Source of the DNA: Hofstenia miamia
Lineage: Eukaryota; Xenacoelomorpha; Acoela
Reading direction: 5' to 3'
Length of the DNA: 64,000 nucleotides
Assembly (NCBI GenBank): GCA_004352715.1
Contig: SCFE01000093.1
Coordinates: 1,095,268-1,159,267 of the forward strand
Both the position numbers and the translations under genes were made by a program. The notes below the pieces were generated by a model that saw only the letters and a list, made by a program, of their open reading frames with translations, had not been told where the DNA came from and did no database searches. How positions within the stretch are numbered: position 1 is the stretch's first letter; every line of letters starts with the position of its first letter. Below, one piece after another: positions 11,640 through 23,882 of the stretch.

Positions 11640-13150
11640 AGAAAATATCTGTAAACAGCTCGTTTTTGTGAAAGAATTTACGACAGCATTTTGTTTGCTA
11701 ATCAGCACAATTCTAATTGCATTATTAATAGAATTTTCCTCTTAAGAAATTTCGTAAATTTCCAAACTGCTATATCTTAAGCCTCCAACAGAAATGTTCC
11801 AAGTTGTCATAAATAAAGCATTGATTCGTGGGCTTGCACACAATGCACATAGGCTACTGTATTTTTGAATAAAATATCGATTGATTTTTTACGCAAGATA
11901 CCTTATCAAACATTGGTTGAAATGTAGAATACTGATAAGCTTAAGTTTGTTTCCTGCTCACTGGCTTCATGAGAAATACACTGGCATTTACATTGGTTTC
12001 AATTAGAAATAGACATAAGCAGGGCAGGGATTGGGCTGAATTTTCAGAAAACATGTACCGACATTTAAAAAAAAAGAATGACGATTACGCAAAAGTGCAT
12101 GCAAGTCAACGTAAATGCAGTGAATGCTATGTAAGTTAACAATGTGTTAAAAATAATATTCACATTTTGAAAACAAAGCTTCTTGATATTGGTTTTAACA
12201 TGCGCTTTTTTTGAAACTCATTTGTACTTATGTGTTCATTATTTGATGTTTATGTTATTAAACGTTGATTAATCAAAAAGAAATAAAAAAAATGTATAGA
12301 TGATTTTGAATGATTGTAATTACAAATGTTATCAATTGTAAAAAATTAAACTATATGATTATAAAAAAAATTATAAATGAAATATTTAGAATATATTCCT
12401 GTTTTGTCTTGTTTTAAAAAAAAAAGAAAAAAAATTTATATTACTATCATATACTGTTCTAAATATAAATGTAGAATCTTCCATTTCAATGTCTATATTT
12501 TATTCGAAATTTTGGTGTGGCAATCCGGAAAATTGGAGAAAGTTTTTGACAAGCATTATATATATAAGTAGTGCCTAAAATATGACAAATTGACATTAAC
12601 TTAGATCATATCTTATTTTAGTGTAAAGCTGTAACCAATTTATGCAGTTGTACTTCATAAATGTACAGTCGTAAATCCATAAATGTACAGTTGTAAAATT
12701 AAAACATAATCCCTTTCTTGAGTGTGTAAGAAACCGGTATACAGTAGAGGAAGTGGGGAATCGCCACGCAGTGCAATTTCAGTCTGTTCTTGGTCAGCAC
12801 TTGGTGTACTTATTATTTATTATATAACTATTTTAAAATCAATTGTGCTTTAAAATCAATTGTGCTTTCTGAGATCTATTTGTACGCCCTTTTTCCAAAT
12901 GTGTAGTTGTAAAAATCCTTAAAATAAGGACTGATTTAGATAGACTGGGCCTGAATTTTAGGCCTATTGCCAATTCTGGTGCTCCTACAAGTCACACTTT
13001 TGAATATAACTGCATCTTTTCTGTATCCCGTGTTTCTCGTGAATTCTAAATAATTTTGTAAATTTAGAAAGTAATACAAAGTAATACAAAACAAAAAAAG
13101 AATACAACGAATACTTACAAATAAAAAGTGGTTAACTTGGGCTATGATGA
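11640..13150. other. AT-rich region, no supported gene
   Basis: I see only low-complexity AT-rich DNA, with a short imperfect tandem repeat near 12650-12700 (units containing ATAAATGTACAG) and one near 12830-12870 (AAAATCAATTGTGCTTT twice). Confidence 0.5.
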
Positions 13151-13154
13151 TTGC

Positions 13155-13925
13155 TAGTTTCTATTAATAGAGTAATCAGGATTATAAAATGTATAACCTC
13201 GCCATGTCAGTTTTTTATATTATACGTTTTTAATATCAATTTCAAAGTTATTAATCTACTTATTTGTTTAATATATTTTGGTAATTCATTCCACATATTT
13301 ATAGCTGTGTTTAGAAATGAATTTTTCATTATTCGCTTCTTATACCTAATAGGTTCAATTATGTGCGATCTTTTATTTTGTTTATTGACTAATTTTGCTG
13401 CAAGAAAGTCATTTTTGTAATATGGGAAGGTATTGTTAACTATTTTGAAGAACGTCGTGGAGGTATTAATGCGGATGTAGAAATATTTTTGAAATTATTC
13501 TATATTCATTATTCTTATTAAAGCTATGATTATTCACTACTACTTTGATAGCCCAATTTAGTTGCACTTGGAATTTTCTGAGAAATTTTTGGTTTATATC
13601 TGTATAGAGTATATTGCCATAGTTAAAATGTCTTAATATTAGAGCATATATTAATTGGATTTTTTCTTTAGTTGGAAGTTTTTGAGAAATTAAGTTAGTT
13701 GCTTTAATCGATATGGCCATTTTTCTAATAACATGATTTAGTTGCTCATCAAAATTTAGATTTATGTCAAAAATTATTCCGAGGTACTTAAAAAACTCAA
13801 CCTGTTTTATTTGAATGCCGTTGAAATTAAGTTTGTATTTTGAAGTATCAGCAGATTTAGTTTTTCATTTAACAATACAGAATAGAGTTTTTAGTGGATT
13901 TACTCTTTCTTTTTTAGGAATGCCA
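13155..13925 (-). mobile_element. LINE reverse-transcriptase C-terminal fragment, degenerate
   Basis: On the minus strand the thumb-type block VEFFKYLGIIFDINLNFDE is followed by QLIYALILRHFNYGNILY, then after frame breaks by KNSFLNTAINMWNELPKYIK. This order is the C-terminal third of CR1/Jockey-clade LINE ORF2. The last block is close to that of the fragment at 10790-11144, so the two copies belong to one family inserted in opposite orientation. Stops and frameshifts show it is dead. Confidence 0.75.
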
Positions 13926-14149
13926 TATCAAAAATTTTATTCGTGTACTAATCTAAATATTGTGTTCCAACTTGCTCCACAAACATGAGCATGTTGGAAC
14001 ATATATACCCATTCCCAAAAATGATCGGTACATGTTTATGTCAAAACCATTTCCATCAAATTATGCTACTGTAAAATACTGCCATTTAGTTATTTTTACA
14101 TAAATATTAACTCAATTTGCATAATTCTAACAGAAATTATAGCAATTAT
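13926..14149. other. Short unannotated spacer
   Basis: AT-rich, nothing recognised. Confidence 0.5.
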
Positions 14150-14890
14150 TTAACACACGAACTATGTTTTGGGGTCAAAGTTAACCCCAGCTTAAAAAAA
14201 ATCGAGATTTGTAGTGTCATTTTCATACAGATTCTATAGATATTTTCTGACAAATAATAAATTTTTGTGATGCTTACATTAATAATAAAAAGTACTTATT
14301 ATGCACACATGGTGCCACAAACATAATTTTCAGATTCAGGTCAATTTTGACCCAAAAACATAGTTTATGAAATGATTCTATCACAAAGAATTTTGTATTT
14401 CATTTGCATGTAGCTTATTCTTTATGCAATGTATTGTACAGAAAAGAGAATCCCATGTGAAAGGATATCTATGGATGTTTGAACTTTAATTTTTAATGAC
14501 TGAGAAACCAATATGTCAATCAAGTAATGATATAAATGAAATCCGCCTAGCGCATTACACATTGGCTTAGTTTTTGCTGCATACTTTTTCTTGTCTTTGA
14601 AACAGTGGAGTTTCCTTCCTGTATTTGTGTAAAGTACCCAGAAGTGTAGTTTTTGGATATATGGTCCTTGGCTAGCTTCAAAAAGTGAAGAAATTGTCTG
14701 TCGTGAGATGATATCCATTATCTACATGGTCTGCCATGCGTTTTTTACGATAAATGAAGATAAGGGCTCACCTGGAGGTCTCGTCATTTCTCGCAAGATA
14801 TGGGAATGATTTCAATATATACTTTGTCTTTATGCCACCATCACCCACAATTTTCGAAATTTATTGGGATTACTTCCATATATTAGATGA
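14150..14890 (-). mobile_element. Decayed piggyBac element
   Basis: Minus-strand translation between about 14850 and 14560, with frame breaks, gives KYILKSFPYLARNDETSR, then GYHLTTDNFFTF, then KLAKDHISK. These fit the piggyBac transposase segments FPYLGKDETRP and the DNFFTS block holding the second catalytic Asp. A TTAA lies at 14150-14153. Just inside it ACTATGTTTTGGGGTCAAAG recurs as an imperfect inverted copy at about 14339-14366, giving a sub-terminal inverted repeat. The right terminus is not identified. Several stops show it is inactive. Confidence 0.65.
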
Positions 14891-15156
14891 ATGGACACAT
14901 ATTTTTACATGGAAAATGGAAACGTAAAATTATTTGAAATAAAAATAGAATTTATGATTGCTTGTATACATCGTATTCTATATTCTCTACAAATGAATCA
15001 TTGTCAGCCAAACTATAGAAAATATCCAGTAACTTTCTTACTTAGTCTTTATTTAAAATCAATAACAAACAAAATAAACTTTACTGCTCTAAGCTACAAA
15101 TTTAACTATATTTGGAAAAAATGGAAACGTAAAATAATTTGAAATAAAGATAGAAT

Positions 15157-15510
15157 TCATGACTGCATGTATACATCGTTTTCTATATTCTCTTCACATG
15201 AATCGTCGTCTGCTAAACTATCGAAAATATCCAATAACTTTCTAGGTGTCACTGTGCACATATCTTCTACCGGGTGAGTAGAACTAGGGCTATTTTGCTG
15301 GGAATTTGCAGAAGGACTGCAAAAATTGAAATCTGGATTGAGCATCACTGGAGAAACAGGATCACAGCTAGCTGCTCTCATTTCGGAAAGGTATCCGCAT
15401 GTTCTTGGAGTTGATTGATCGTGACTGGAATAAAATGTAGGCGAGGATGAACTAAATATATTTGAAAAGTAATATAGTTACTCCTCGTGTGACTTCAACA
15501 GTTCAAGAAA

Positions 15511-15598
<88 letters not shown>

Positions 15599-18500
15599 TG
15601 TTGTTGTAAATAGCTTATTTTAAAATTGTATACAACTAAATAGAAAAGAAAATCAATAATAATTCACAGCACTTACACTGGCACAACTCACACATAAGTA
15701 AATTAATACTTGACGACAACTGCTAGTAGTACTGTAATTGGAGTTAAAATAATCTCAAAAGATATTACCATAAAAAATGAGGTTTACAAGAAGAGATAAG
15801 AAAAATGTGGAGGCTACAAAATTTTTATAACAGATATAACTCATTCGAAACTTGTATGTTCAACTGTGAGTATCAACAGTGTAGGTTAGTAAGTGTGCGC
15901 ATGAGAAAAATGCAAAGCATTTGCTACCCGTCAGTTGCTCAGCTGTTAACCCAAAACAGAAGGTAAATTCGAAAGTAGAAAATATCAAAAATCTGCATAA
16001 ATCTACAAAGGACTACATTAAATGGACTGGAAAGAAAAAAATATTGCTAGCACACTGACAAATTTAGGTAACAAACTCCATTTAAGATAAAACTGTGACG
16101 AAATTTTTTTCTTAGTTGAGTGCTTTTTTTCGGTGTTTCTGATCAATTTGATGTTGCTAAAAACAAAGTTGAGGTCGTTTTCATAGTAGAAATTGAATTT
16201 ATTACCTAAATAGATTTTTGAATTTAGGAATCCGAAATTGCATTACGATGGAAATACCGAAAATCTTTTATAATTGTAAACAAACATCTAATTGTATTTT
16301 TATTTTAATGTAAGCAACATTTGTATTCATCCAGAAGCCATGAAGGCCAAAATATAGTATAAATAGGCATAGTTTTCAAATTCCTTTGAAATATTATCAA
16401 GGCTCTTAGCTTTTCTTTAGTGATCAAAAAACTAATAACCAGATTGCTTTCATTGATATGAACCTACAGAAATTATGAGGACGAATTATACTTCCAAATG
16501 TTATTTTCTGTCCTCTTCAATATGTTCTAGATATACCCACACTCCTAAATATGTCTCTTGAGTAGTTGGTGTAATTTTTCCTTTTTTCACCACTAAACAC
16601 ACCTAAATTTTCAGGAAAAGCGTTCAATTAACATTTGAGAAAATGAAGTTTAGTAGACATTCCTGACAATATCCCATCTCTTCAATGCAGTAAGGACAAT
16701 TTCAGTTTGTCTCATGCAAAGATTTAGCCTTACACCTATCGGAAGGATAATGGAGATCCTGAGATTTTATGAGAGAAAAATCACTATTCCTTGAAAATTC
16801 TTTGTAGGTTAAACATGCGTACTTTAATATCAGGACATTTAAGTATTAGAAGTCAATCTTGTGAAGTGCAGGTTTAAGAGTTGTGTTGATAACAGGATAT
16901 ATGAGAAAAACCCCTTATTCATAGATATAAGTAACTGTCGCTATTGTGGTTTTTCGATTAAAGCAAATGGCAAAGGCTGTTGATGTTCAAATAGCCAAGA
17001 ATATAATACGTGGGTGTCAAGAGCTAATATCATGATAAATGCTAAATTCCTAAAAAAATATTTCAAATGATTCACAATATTTTTTTGCATAAACACTATA
17101 ACCAAGATAAATTTAAAAAATAAATTATGGGTTACATTTACTCTCATTTTTAACCTAAGATTAGCAATAAGGCTTGGTCAGGATATACTTTTTATAATTG
17201 GCTTAACTAGCAACAATTTGAAAATCTGTAAATATATTGTAAGTATCAATTTCTGTAAATATTAACTTTTGTTTTGTGCTTGTATTTTTCGACAATATTG
17301 TTGCAGCTCTTACTTTATCAGCATTTGTTGTTAGTATATTTGTTATATACGATGCTGCAACAATAAAGAATATTTCTTCTTCTTCTTCATCTTCTTCTTC
17401 TTCTTCTTCGCCTTCTTCTTCTTCTATATTTATAAAAGCTTGATTTTTTCAGAATACAATATTCATAAATGTAGCAGTAAGAATTCACACAGGTNCTACT
17501 TTTCTGCTGACTTTTTAAGAAACAACCAATCGACATCTTTCAGAATTGATTTGTGCTCCATATTCCATTGACAGTGTAAANTCAGCATTTGTTGTTAGTA
17601 TATTTGTTATATACGATGCTGCAACAATAAAGAATATTTCTTCTTCTTCTTCATCTTCTTCTTCTTCTTCTTCGCCTTCTTCTTCTTCTATATTTATAAA
17701 AGCTTGATTTTTTCAGAATACAATATTCATAAATGTAGCAGTAAGAATTCACACAGGTCTTGCATTTATAAGAAGTTATATATGCAGAGAAGGCATGAAT
17801 AATGTTGTCATACGCACAGGACATGATTGTTATGTAGCATGCAAGGAGCTTGAGAGTAGGTCAAAAACATTATTTCCCTATTGTGATACTCAATGTGACA
17901 ATTCACAACATTGAAACTGAGGTTAATGAATTATTGTTGGAAACTAGTAGCAAGGAAGGCTTAACGTCCGTCTCGTAATGCCGCATATAGTCGTAGACAT
18001 TAAATCAACAAAGCAATGCTATACACGCTTCCTACAACTTAGATTACCAATTACTCAAATTCATAATTATCGTCTCAAAATTGACTGAAATCAGTGAAAA
18101 AATCAGTAAATTAAATTTCATATCACAGTCAAGCACTTCCCCACTCATTACCTCAATTTGCACCACCGTGCGGTGATGAACACAAGTTCTCATTTTAATT
18201 CTCTAGCCGTTTTTTGTTTTGCAGTAGGATGTAAATCCAGAACATCCCAAGTATCCAAAGTCAAGTAATTGGATTCATCGCTTCCCAAAACCCCCTGAAA
18301 TAAAAAGTTTGGGTCAATGCATTAAAACGAGATGACTTTCAAAAGCCTAAAAGCTTCGTGTGGTTATCTCTACTTTTCCGAAATCGATTTTAAAACGATA
18401 CGATTACATTTACTTTAGTACATATTATATATAATTTCGAACCCTTTTTGTTCTTGAGTTTTCGTTACTTGTGTCTATATATTTAAGATGTACATTGTAT

Positions 18501-21500
18501 AATAATATATTAATATTTAAGAAAACCATGCGACTTTTTAAAAAACTATCAAAATCTAAATGTAGGAGTTCTTCTTTGATAATATTATATATAAACGCAT
18601 CCATATCTTAGCCCTAGAATGCAAGGAAATGCAAACTAATTAAAATGTCTGGTCAATTTACTTAGACGAATTCAATAATGTATAAATATTTGGTCGTTGG
18701 AAATGTGTGGACATCAAACGTACATTTTTGATTCGTTTCACTTGATAGCTGACTAGTTATTCGACTTTTGAATGATCATTTGAGGTCAATTCATGATTCT
18801 TTATTGGAAGAAATGGAACATGATATGTCATATGTTTTTGTCACGACCTCTACATAACTGATGAAAATAAAGACTGAGTTATGCATTATAGGAAATAAAT
18901 AATACCTTCTCGTTTAACTAAATTATTATCATCCGCAAGCACGGAAATATTATATTGCTTACCAATTTTCCACTTAGATTTTTTCTGACAAACGGAATCG
19001 ATAAGGAAATTACTTGGCAAAAAGAAGGCGAGGGCTTAAAGCAGTTTCAAGATTTGTCGGAATTTGCCAAACTACTATAGTAAATTTTCTGTAATAAGTA
19101 ATAATAACGTCAAATAGACATTCAAAAGAGAGAAAGCTAATTCACTAAATGTTTATCTGCCATACGATTCTATCTGAAAATGAGGCCCAGCTACACGTTC
19201 CCGAATCTATTCTAGAACTGTTTTCTTAATATAGAGGTGGTTTACAGCCGACAAGTGAACTAATATTTACTTTTAGATGGTCATTTATCTTTATTTTAAA
19301 CAAACTGTTGATTATTCAAAACTTAAATAGCTTTTTTCGAATGTAACAATCAAAAAGATGTATTTAAAAGTTGCAAATATTCTGATATATCTGATTTGGA
19401 GTGGAGCAATGATCACTAAATTTATGTTTGTATTTTATTTTAACAGTTTTTTCAAAGGCAGAATATTTTTAAAATAATTGTGTTTCCGGTAAATTCAATC
19501 AGAGTAAAATCTGGAAAATCAATGGGTTATCAAAGTGAAAAATTACATCATTAGACTGCATACACCTTCTTCTACTAGGCCTGTTTGAATAAATTGTTTG
19601 TATTTTGATATTATTTATATCAGGGAATTTTTAAAATTTTTAGTTTAGTGTTTGTATTTCATACTGTTCTTGAAAATTTGTTGTGTTTTTCAGATAAATT
19701 AATTTTAAATAACAAAAAGAAAAGATTTGCCTAAATACCAATTATGGTTAAGCTTGGCACACAGAATTTTTGTTTCCAATTCGTGGCTATTGTAGTAGTC
19801 TATGCGTCATATTACCGGAAGAAGATTATGCAACAGAAAAGACTATTGAGGCAAACATTTGTAAGATATATATATAAAATAGTAAAAAAACTTTTGAAAC
19901 ATGTTTTTGTTATAGAAGTTCATGGAATAGATAAAGGAACAATGGAATGCTCTCTTTACCCATCTTAATTAAATTTCTTCAACTTTAAAGAATGTTATTA
20001 TTAAGTAATTTAATTGTTTAACGAATGTTTGACGGACCATATCTGAATTACTTTGGTTTTATTTTGTCTGATGGGAGGTTTGATGGCTGGTCTGATGGCG
20101 TACATTAACTGATTAGGATTGTGGTAAAAGCTAACTTAGTGAAGTTTACCTATTGAAAGAATTATCATTGATAAGCGAGATGTCGCTTAGTGAATCATCA
20201 CATGATTGAATAAATAGCTCTTTCAAAGGAGAACCCGAAGTTAGTCGAGCTTCTGATAATCGCTGAGGTCGAATTTTAGATGCTTCTACAACGCAGTTTA
20301 GACGTCTAATTTCATCAACAGTGATTCTAAATATTGAATGTAATTACATATTGTAAAGAAAACAAATACCTCTTTAAATGATCTGGCGCCATCATCAATG
20401 ATATGAGATTCCAAAGCTCAGAGGAAACCGATGACCTAAACTCGAATGGGATTTTGGATATGTCTGATCTAAGAGTATGCCACCATGGCCCGCCTCTGGG
20501 TAAATCGATTCCAGTGCTGCATTCCAAAAGACTTGTGCCAAGTGAAAAAACATCAGCAGCGAAATCGAATCTAGAAAAAGCCCTTGTCTTAGAAATAATT
20601 ATGAACTACTGAAAACAAAATGATTTAAAGAAATTAGATTGCTTTTCCCACCAATAACTTTTAAATAATGCTCAAATTTTGATAAAATAATAAAAAACAA
20701 CATTGAAATAAACGCAGAAAAACGCAATTGAGCTCAGAACATTTTCTGATATCTATAAANAATTACTTTGGTTTTATTTTGTCTGATGGGAGGTTTGATG
20801 GCTGGTCTGATGGCGTACATTAACTGATTAGGATTGTGGTAAAAGCTAACTTAGTGAAGTTTACCTATTGAAAGAATTATCATTGATAAGCGAGATGTCG
20901 CTTAGTGAATCATCACATGATTGAATAAATAGCTCTTTCAAAGGAGAACCCGAAGTTAGTCGAGCTTCTGATAATCGCTGAGGTCGAATTTTAGATGCTT
21001 CTACAACGCAGTTTAGACGTCTAATTTCATCAACAGTGATTCTAAATATTGAATGTAATTACATATTGTAAAGAAAACAAATACCTCTTTAAATGATCTG
21101 GCGCCATCATCAATGATATGAGATTCCAAAGCTCAGAGGAAACCGATGACCTAAACTCGAATGGGATTTTGGATATGTCTGATCTAAGAGTATGCCACCA
21201 TGGCCCGCCTCTGGGTAAATCGATTCCAGTGCTGCATTCCAAAAGACTTGTGCCAAGTGAAAAAACATCAGCAGCGAAATCGAATCTAGAAAAAGCCCTT
21301 GTCTTAGAAATAATTATGAACTACTGAAAACAAAATGATTTAAAGAAATTAGATTGCTTTTCCCACCAATAACTTTTAAATAATGCTCAAATTTTGATAA
21401 AATAATAAAAAACAACATTGAAATAAACGCAGAAAAACGCAAGTGAGCTCAGAACATTTTCTGATATCTATAAAAATATATGAAATTCTAAGTTTTATTA

Positions 21501-23796
21501 CCACGTAAATTGCAAAAAGTTGATAAACATAATAGCTTTATAGATACTACCTTCCTTGCAACAACTCCGGCGCTAAATATGCAGGGTCACCCTCTTGTGC
21601 ATCCACATGCCCATCGACGGGGGATTGTGACTTTACAAGAACGAGCCCAAAATCGCCCAATTTGTATAAATAATCGTACCTAAATTTCAAATATTGGATA
21701 CATATGAACATAAAACAGAATGACATTGAATCAGTCATGATCCATATGAATTTTATAATAACACACCAATAAACTGAAAAAAAATATTTCTATTACTTAA
21801 AAAATGAATGTACCCTATAAAAATATTGGCTGGTTTAATGTCAAGATGGATAAGTGATCGGGAGTGAAGATGACTGAGAGCGTTCAACATATCAGTAATC
21901 ACATCCCAAACTTCAGCCTCACTTAAGCAAGATGCCGACAAAGACAGACAGTGTTGCGTCAAGCTACACCGACAAAGCTCTTGCTGTATGTACAGAAAGC
22001 CAACCTCTTCCCAACCACACACGAACCCAACACAATTTTCATGGTTTCCTAAATGAGGCATATCTACGGCAAACAAGAGAACCAAAGAAACCTGTTAATT
22101 CAAATTTCCTAACTTCATCTAGACGTCTAATTCGATCAGCATCATTTTTGAATCTCTCGCGCGATTTTTTTACTGCAAAGTGCTTTCCAGTGTCGCGAGC
22201 TGTCACACGGAAAACATCACCAAATGAACCAGAGCCTATCTAAGAGCAAATATTAAATGGTGACATTGAATTATTTCTAATGATCAAACACTAGTGAGTA
22301 ATTGCTAAAGAGCAGATGGAAAAGTAACACAAATTTAAAGGTAAAATAAGTAACAATCTTATATAATTTGGGCCTAAATTAATATATTTGCCAAAAAAAA
22401 ATTAATAATAGATATTCAATAGGTGGAGCTCAATTCGTTTTAAATATTACTTTTCGTTCTTAATTCCGAAAATTCGTAAAACCTCAAGCCCTAAAAGTGT
22501 TGCTGGATTTTTATAGCTTTTATAAAAGACCTTCACATTTAGTTGTGTTTTCTAGGTAAATTTCTACCAAGGCTCAATTTCAATGTAACATTAAGTACTA
22601 TTTAAATAGTCATTGCTGGGCTACCGCACTCAACCACCCACTGAAATCATCGTGTAATTACATTTATTAAAACTGTATTTGACTTCTTCATCATCTCTTA
22701 GCGTTTCTACTAGTTCCCCTTCAGCATTTCTGAATTGCAAGCCAAAAAACATTTCCACTCCATTCAGCGGTAGTCAGCGATGCATAATGAAAAAATTGTT
22801 GATTTAAATAATTCTAAAAAATTAGATTATGTTTAAGCGCTTTACCTTTTTAAAAGCTCAGCACAAAATTCAGTGCTAGAAAAATGCATCAGTAATTAAA
22901 AAAAAATGCTTAAGACTTTTTATACCTCGTAAACTTGATCCTATCAAAATATGTTTAACAAAGCAACACAATCATAGGGATTTAATCAAAGAATATTTAC
23001 TAGTGAGTTGATATGGAAGCATTGGCGAAAGTAGTCTGTGTTATCTTTCTCATTGTAAGTTTGATCAATGCGAGACAATTCTGGGGATGCGAAGAATGTT
23101 ACGCTCTGCGGACGTGATTTCAGCAAATGATTATGCTTTTGAGTAAATAAACGGCTGACCGGAGGCGCACTTTTTGTTGGAGCCCGCGGTGGCTGTCTGA
23201 CTGGTGTGTATTCTCTAAATTCATTCTTAAATCTGTTCTTTAACTATCACGAATCCTTATAAATAAGAAATGTATAAAAAAAGTAATAAACTCATTAATA
23301 GATAACTTTGAGTGACAGAAATGTAATTGATTACATGTACATGAAATTTAAATATAATTGTTTCAAAATTGTGATCCGGTTTCTCAATTTGAAATTTGGA
23401 GGATATTATACCTTATATTCCCTGCATATCTACCAGATTAGCATCAAGTGAAATGCTAACCCAAACTTCCCACAACTTCTGACGAGAGAGAATTCTCAAT
23501 AGAAATTGTAAACATTTTCAAATACTTCCAGCACAGGAATCAGTTTAACACAATAGGCCACAATTTGAAGTCAAGCTGAGCAGGTTAGAGTTAAAGAACT
23601 TACCACCGAAATTTTTGTACTACAAGGTGTTACAAACAACTAGCAAAGTGGATTTTATACTATACTATTATTTTTATAAATTTTAAACGTACTTATTAGA
23701 TTGAAGACACTTTTTATGTGAAAGCGATTTATGATGATGATCGAGCTGTGGTAAGGGTAGTGGGGAATAGAAGCTTGATGATGCTAATTCGGACAT
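15157..23796 (-). CDS. PKMYT1: PKMYT1, membrane-associated-type CDK1 inhibitory kinase
   Basis: Eight exons join in phase: 23693-23796, 23001-23214, 22092-22239, 21814-22063, 21551-21679, 21085-21285, 20865-21041 and 15157-15451, predicting 505 aa (human about 499). The kinase domain starts with IGSGSFGDVF (107-116). It has the ATP Lys in FAVKK (about K130), HLDIKPAN with Asp about 230, LGDFGL with Asp about 248, and EGDPAYLAPELL, the Myt1/Wee1 form of the activation segment. Myt1 phosphorylates CDK1 on Thr14/Tyr15 and holds cyclin B-CDK1 inactive until mitosis. The C-terminal TPRKLLDIFDSL resembles the vertebrate end segment. No hydrophobic membrane segment is seen after the kinase domain. 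One intron is 28 nt. Exons six and seven exist twice (also 20370-20570, 20150-20326), probably by misassembly. A start upstream of 23796 cannot be excluded. Confidence 0.9.
15512..15598. repeat. (AGT)n microsatellite
   Basis: Nearly uninterrupted AGT/TAG trinucleotide array in the last intron of PKMYT1, decaying into TTG units. Confidence 0.97.
15650..17310. other. PKMYT1 last intron, unannotated part
   Basis: AT-rich intronic DNA without a recognised element. The longest minus-strand frame (near 17000) has no domain. Confidence 0.5.
17318..17758. repeat. LINE-tail-like (TTC)n sequence, duplicated around two N
   Basis: A 177-bp unit at 17318-17494 recurs at 17582-17758 as an apparently identical copy. 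It is separated by one N (17495), 85 bp of other sequence, and one N (17581). The unit contains AATAAAGAATA followed by TTC arrays, resembling the 3' tail of the LINE at 36-39 kb, which also ends in (TTC)n. The N-flanked repeat is most simply an assembly artefact. Confidence 0.7.
18205..18400 (+). pseudogene. THAP-domain relic
   Basis: Across three frames the plus strand shows the order of a THAP zinc finger. It starts with CFAVGCKSRTSQVSKVK (the first two Cys), then WIHRFPKPPEIKSLG, then VNALKRDDFQKPKSFV, then a C...FSEIDFKTIR block. THAP domains are DNA-binding C2CH fingers found in animal regulators and P-element-type transposases. At least two frameshifts and stops show this copy is dead. 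It lies in the last intron of PKMYT1 on the opposite strand. A minus-strand open frame over the same DNA is a shadow. Confidence 0.7.
18420..20040. other. PKMYT1 last intron, no element recognised
   Basis: AT-rich DNA. The plus-strand frame near 19744-19968 lacks any recognisable domain. Confidence 0.5.
20046..20759. repeat. 714-bp tandem duplicate of PKMYT1 exons, copy 1
   Basis: Apparently identical to 20761-21474 except for one substitution seen (T at 20728, G at 21443). The copies abut at a single N (20760). Each copy carries the exon for the last kinase subdomains (LLECSTGIDLPRGG) and the following exon. Near-identity plus the N suggests an unresolved haplotype or contig overlap. Confidence 0.9.
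20761..21474. repeat. 714-bp tandem duplicate of PKMYT1 exons, copy 2
   Basis: Partner of 20046-20759. Copy 2 is directly continuous with upstream PKMYT1 exons, so I used it for the gene model. Confidence 0.9.
22064..22091 (-). other. 28-nt intron of PKMYT1
   Basis: Starts GTTTCTTTGG and ends TTGCCGTAG. Removing it joins FELT to DMPHLGNHENC and matches the spacing of the Myt1 family across this region. Reading through gives a stop after about 17 residues. Confidence 0.8.
22630..22752 (-). other. Small coding-like open frame inside PKMYT1 intron
   Basis: A 40-codon frame from ATG 22752 (MFFGLQFRNAEGELVETLRD near its start) has protein-like composition, and the frame stays open several codons upstream of the ATG. 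It lies in the intron between exons at 23001 and 22239. It does not fit a Myt1 position. It could be a gene fragment or chance. Confidence 0.25.
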
Positions 23797-23882
23797 TAAG
23801 TCATCACTAAAACACTATAAAACGGTCAATACCATGAAAATATAAAAAACAGTTTTAGTAAAAAAGCACGAAATAATGTAAT

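Noticed and set aside
18182-18293. Minus-strand open segment considered as a PKMYT1 C-terminal exon
   Set aside because: Its phase does not match the preceding exon. It overlaps the plus-strand THAP relic, and the exon at 15157-15451 fits both phase and homology.
21932-22243. Plus-strand 103-codon frame
   Set aside because: Shadow of PKMYT1 kinase exons on the minus strand.
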